Positions 62,279 through 64,000 of a stretch of DNA of 64,000 nt are shown here, piece after piece. Origin of the DNA: CAMDKS01 sp964402975 (GTDB lineage Bacteria; Bdellovibrionota_B; Oligoflexia; Oligoflexales; RGVZ01). The stretch spans positions 27,075 to 91,074 of the forward strand of contig CAYOEM010000010.1 in NCBI GenBank assembly GCA_964402975.1. Reading direction: 5' to 3'. The stretch's first letter is position 1; each line of letters begins with the position of its first letter. A model generated the notes under the pieces. It was not told where the DNA came from. It worked only from the letters and a program-made list of their open reading frames with translations, and made no database searches. A program made the position numbers and the translations under genes.

Positions 62279-62833
62279 TTAGATTGTCATCACTTCTTTT
62301 TCTTTGGCAGCTAGTCGCTCATCGACCAGCTTCACAAAGCTATCCGTGTGCTTTTGAATGATATCTTCGACTTTTTTGCGGTCGTCTTCTGTGAGCTTCT
62401 TGTCTTTTTCCTGCTTTTTGACTTCTTCGTTGGCATCGCGGCGAATGTTGCGAAGGCCGACTTTGGCGTCTTCAGCGATTTTTTTTAGGTTTTTGACGAT
62501 GTCCTTACGGCGATCTTCGGTGAGAGCAGGAAACGGCAAACGAACGACGTTACCGTCATTGGTTGGCTGAACGCCGATATCAGCGATGCGGATGGCTTTT
62601 TCAATGTCTGCGATTAGCTTTTTCTCAAACGGCGCAATCGTGATCGTGCGCGCGTCAGGAGTCGAAAGGGTCGCAACTTGATTCAAAGGCGTTGGATTAC
62701 CGTAGTAGTCGACTCTGATATTATCCAGAACGGCAACCGAGGCACGGCCCGTGCGAACCTGCTTGAGTTCGCCTTCAAAAGACTTCAGACGCTTATCCAT
62801 GTTTTGTTTGCAGTTGTTGGCAATCTCACTCAT
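62279..62833 (-). CDS. frr: ribosome recycling factor
   Basis: 184 aa, standard length. Family motifs are present: LKQVRTGRASVAVLDNIRVDYYGNP in the first helix and hinge, PLNQVATLSTPDARTITIAPFEK, IGVQPTNDGNVVRLPFPALTEDRRKDIVK and the final helical arm (RDANEEVKKQEKDKKLTEDD). It splits post-termination ribosomes with EF-G. It follows pyrH by 43 bases, the widely conserved order tsf-pyrH-frr. Confidence 0.98.
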   Translation of the reverse strand: MSEIANNCKQNMDKRLKSFEGELKQVRTGRASVAVLDNIRVDYYGNPTPLNQVATLSTPDARTITIAPFEKKLIADIEKAIRIADIGVQPTNDGNVVRLPFPALTEDRRKDIVKNLKKIAEDAKVGLRNIRRDANEEVKKQEKDKKLTEDDRKKVEDIIQKHTDSFVKLVDERLAAKEKEVMTI

Positions 62834-62876
62834 GTATCTCTCCCACTTTTTATATAACTAAAACTTTAGATAACAA

Positions 62877-63614
62877 TTATCTGACAATTGTTCCGGCCTT
62901 TTTGCCCAAAACAACTTGCTCTACACAGCCTGGCTCGCCCATCTTAAACACCATAATTGGCAATTGAGCTTCCATACACATGGTGATGGCTGTTGCATCC
63001 ATGACATCAAGTTTCTTATTGAGAACATCAAAATAAGTCAGCTCGTCAAACTTCTTAGCCTTCGGATTCTTCTTTGGATCACTGTCAAAGATGCCGTCCA
63101 CTTTTGTGGCCTTCATGATGATTTCAGCTCCAATCTCTCTGGCTCTTAGAGATGCCGCTGTGTCGGTGGTAAATAGAGGATTACCCGTACCACCTGCAAA
63201 AATCACTATCCGGCCTGATTCAATATGCTTAACTGCTTTTCGTCTGATATAGGGCTCAGCTAATTCTTGCATAGTGATGGCCGTCATCACTCTGGTCTGG
63301 AGGTTGAATTTATTTTCAAGAATTCCTTGCAGCGCAAGGCCATTAATAATAGTCGCAAGCATTCCCATGTAATCAGCCGACGGACGATCCATTCCGAGCT
63401 TTGAGGCCAATGCACCTCTAAAAATATTACCGCCACCGATCACAATCGAAACCTGGACACCCAGCCTGTGAACTTTAGCAACCTCGGCTGCGATTCGCTC
63501 GAGAGCATCACCTTCGATGCCGTAACCCTGGTCGCCACCCAACATCTCGCCAGAAAGTTTAAGCATGATGCGTTTATATTTTACGTCTGGATGAACTGGG
63601 ATCGGCATTGACAT
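62877..63614 (-). CDS. pyrH: UMP kinase
   Basis: 245 aa. The amino-acid-kinase fold shows KRIMLKLSGEMLGG, the VSIVIGGGNIFRG phosphate loop and the ADYMGMLATIINGLALQ helix. FAGGTGNPLFTTDTAASLRA and the ATKVDGIFDSDPKKNPKAKKF nucleotide-binding region follow. It phosphorylates UMP to UDP as a hexamer regulated by GTP and UTP. GAGGT six bases upstream of ATG 63614 fixes the start. Two bases before the promoter candidate the leader is short and lacks structure. Confidence 0.98.
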   Translation of the reverse strand: MSMPIPVHPDVKYKRIMLKLSGEMLGGDQGYGIEGDALERIAAEVAKVHRLGVQVSIVIGGGNIFRGALASKLGMDRPSADYMGMLATIINGLALQGILENKFNLQTRVMTAITMQELAEPYIRRKAVKHIESGRIVIFAGGTGNPLFTTDTAASLRAREIGAEIIMKATKVDGIFDSDPKKNPKAKKFDELTYFDVLNKKLDVMDATAITMCMEAQLPIMVFKMGEPGCVEQVVLGKKAGTIVR

Positions 63615-63646
63615 GGAATGACCTCAAGTGAATTTATGTCAGCGAA

Positions 63647-63675
63647 ATTATAAAGAAATAACTTACCGCACACAA
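63647..63675 (-). promoter_or_regulatory. promoter of pyrH-frr
   Basis: On the minus strand TTGTGT, a 17-base spacer and TATAAT, about 33 bases before the pyrH start codon. It lies just downstream of the tsf terminator, so pyrH-frr can be transcribed independently of rpsB-tsf. Confidence 0.7.
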
Positions 63676-63702
63676 CCAAAACCGCCCTTAAACCACAGCC
63701 AT

Positions 63703-63730
63703 AAAAAAGGCGCGCCCCGAAGAGCGCGCC
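63703..63730 (-). terminator. rho-independent terminator of tsf
   Basis: GGCGCGC and GCGCGCC pair around an eight-base loop; on the minus strand the stem is followed by six T residues. It stands between tsf and pyrH. Confidence 0.88.
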
Positions 63731-63755
63731 CCTTTCTGAGGTTTCAAACCAATAA

Positions 63756-64000
63756 TTAGCGGTTAAGCTGAGCCGCCACTTCCGCAGCGAAGTTTTCCTG
63801 CTTCTTCTCAATGCCCTCACCGAGCGCATAGCGAACAAACTTCGTTAACTTAAGGTTTTTGTCAGTCGACTCCAGAAGTTTTGTAATGGACAGATCAGGG
63901 TTTTTAACGAAAGCTTGCTCTACGAGGCACACTTCCTTGTAAAATTTATTCATCTGACCATCTAAGATCTTCTCGATCATGGCTTCTGGCTTCTTCTCTT
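63756..64000 (-). CDS. tsf: elongation factor Ts, C-terminal part
   Basis: Partial: the frame runs off the right edge, and about 81 C-terminal residues are visible. The sequence KKPEAMIEKILDGQMNKFYKEVCLVEQAFVKNPDLS is the typical C-terminal segment of EF-Ts, followed by the dimerisation and C-terminal module with FVRYALGEGIEKKQENFAAEVAAQ. EF-Ts exchanges GDP for GTP on EF-Tu. Its terminator and the downstream pyrH-frr agree with the standard locus. Confidence 0.96.
   Translation of the reverse strand, partial: EKKPEAMIEKILDGQMNKFYKEVCLVEQAFVKNPDLSITKLLESTDKNLKLTKFVRYALGEGIEKKQENFAAEVAAQLNR

Overview
The window reads as chromosomal DNA of a flagellated, diderm Gram-negative bacterium. It carries a complete type II secretion system (T2SS), lipoproteins with lipoboxes, outer-membrane barrels, fliG, a two-domain AsmA-like protein and the translation block tsf-pyrH-frr. 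Base composition looks close to 50 % GC by eye. The mix of very long TPR proteins, a barrel/TPR envelope cluster of a kind known from myxobacteria, a Lon-related AAA_32 protease and many exported hydrolases suggests the Bdellovibrionota/Oligoflexia or another former deltaproteobacterial lineage. This is an inference; no rRNA or tRNA is present to test it.

Layout. 276-19346 (minus strand): one long tightly packed run, transcribed from aroK through two tandem gspC genes, then gspD-E-F-G-H-I-J-K-L-M-N, ending with a FliT-like small protein, a glycosyltransferase-TPR protein and an unknown gene. 19503-28018: a lytic transglycosylase, a stand-alone fliG with its own promoter and terminator, a subtilase, a Lon-like protease, a HAMP membrane protein, a 35-residue basic protein and an unknown gene. 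28064-37681: an MFS transporter, a CPBP membrane protease, then a minus-strand set (repeat lipoprotein, MACPF-like lipoprotein, YacG, SpoIIE-type phosphatase), an MBL-fold hydrolase and a haem-binding protein. 38033-46030 (plus strand): an envelope operon of two outer-membrane barrels flanking three TPR proteins and a small secreted protein, resembling in architecture the Glt gliding clusters. 46039-50745 (minus strand): a metzincin lipoprotein, 4-hydroxyphenylpyruvate dioxygenase overlapping a Rieske ferredoxin, and two exopolysaccharide genes. 51099-62155 (plus strand): a sigma-54 activator, an M36/M4-like metalloprotease, a cytochrome-like lipoprotein, and an operon of AsmA-like giant, small YnbE-like lipoprotein and propeller-TPR protein. 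62279-64000 (minus strand): frr, pyrH and the end of tsf.

How the parts may work together. The T2SS could export the signal-peptide proteases encoded nearby (subtilase, M36-like protease). The TPR/barrel operon and the AsmA/lipoprotein/TPR operon both look like trans-envelope assemblies. The most interesting unexplained items are the tandem gspC pair, the MACPF-like lipoprotein with a DUF1566/Lcl-like C-terminus and its repeat-lipoprotein neighbour, the barrel/TPR operon and the AsmA-YnbE-like operon. No CRISPR array, insertion sequence, prophage, rRNA or tRNA was seen.
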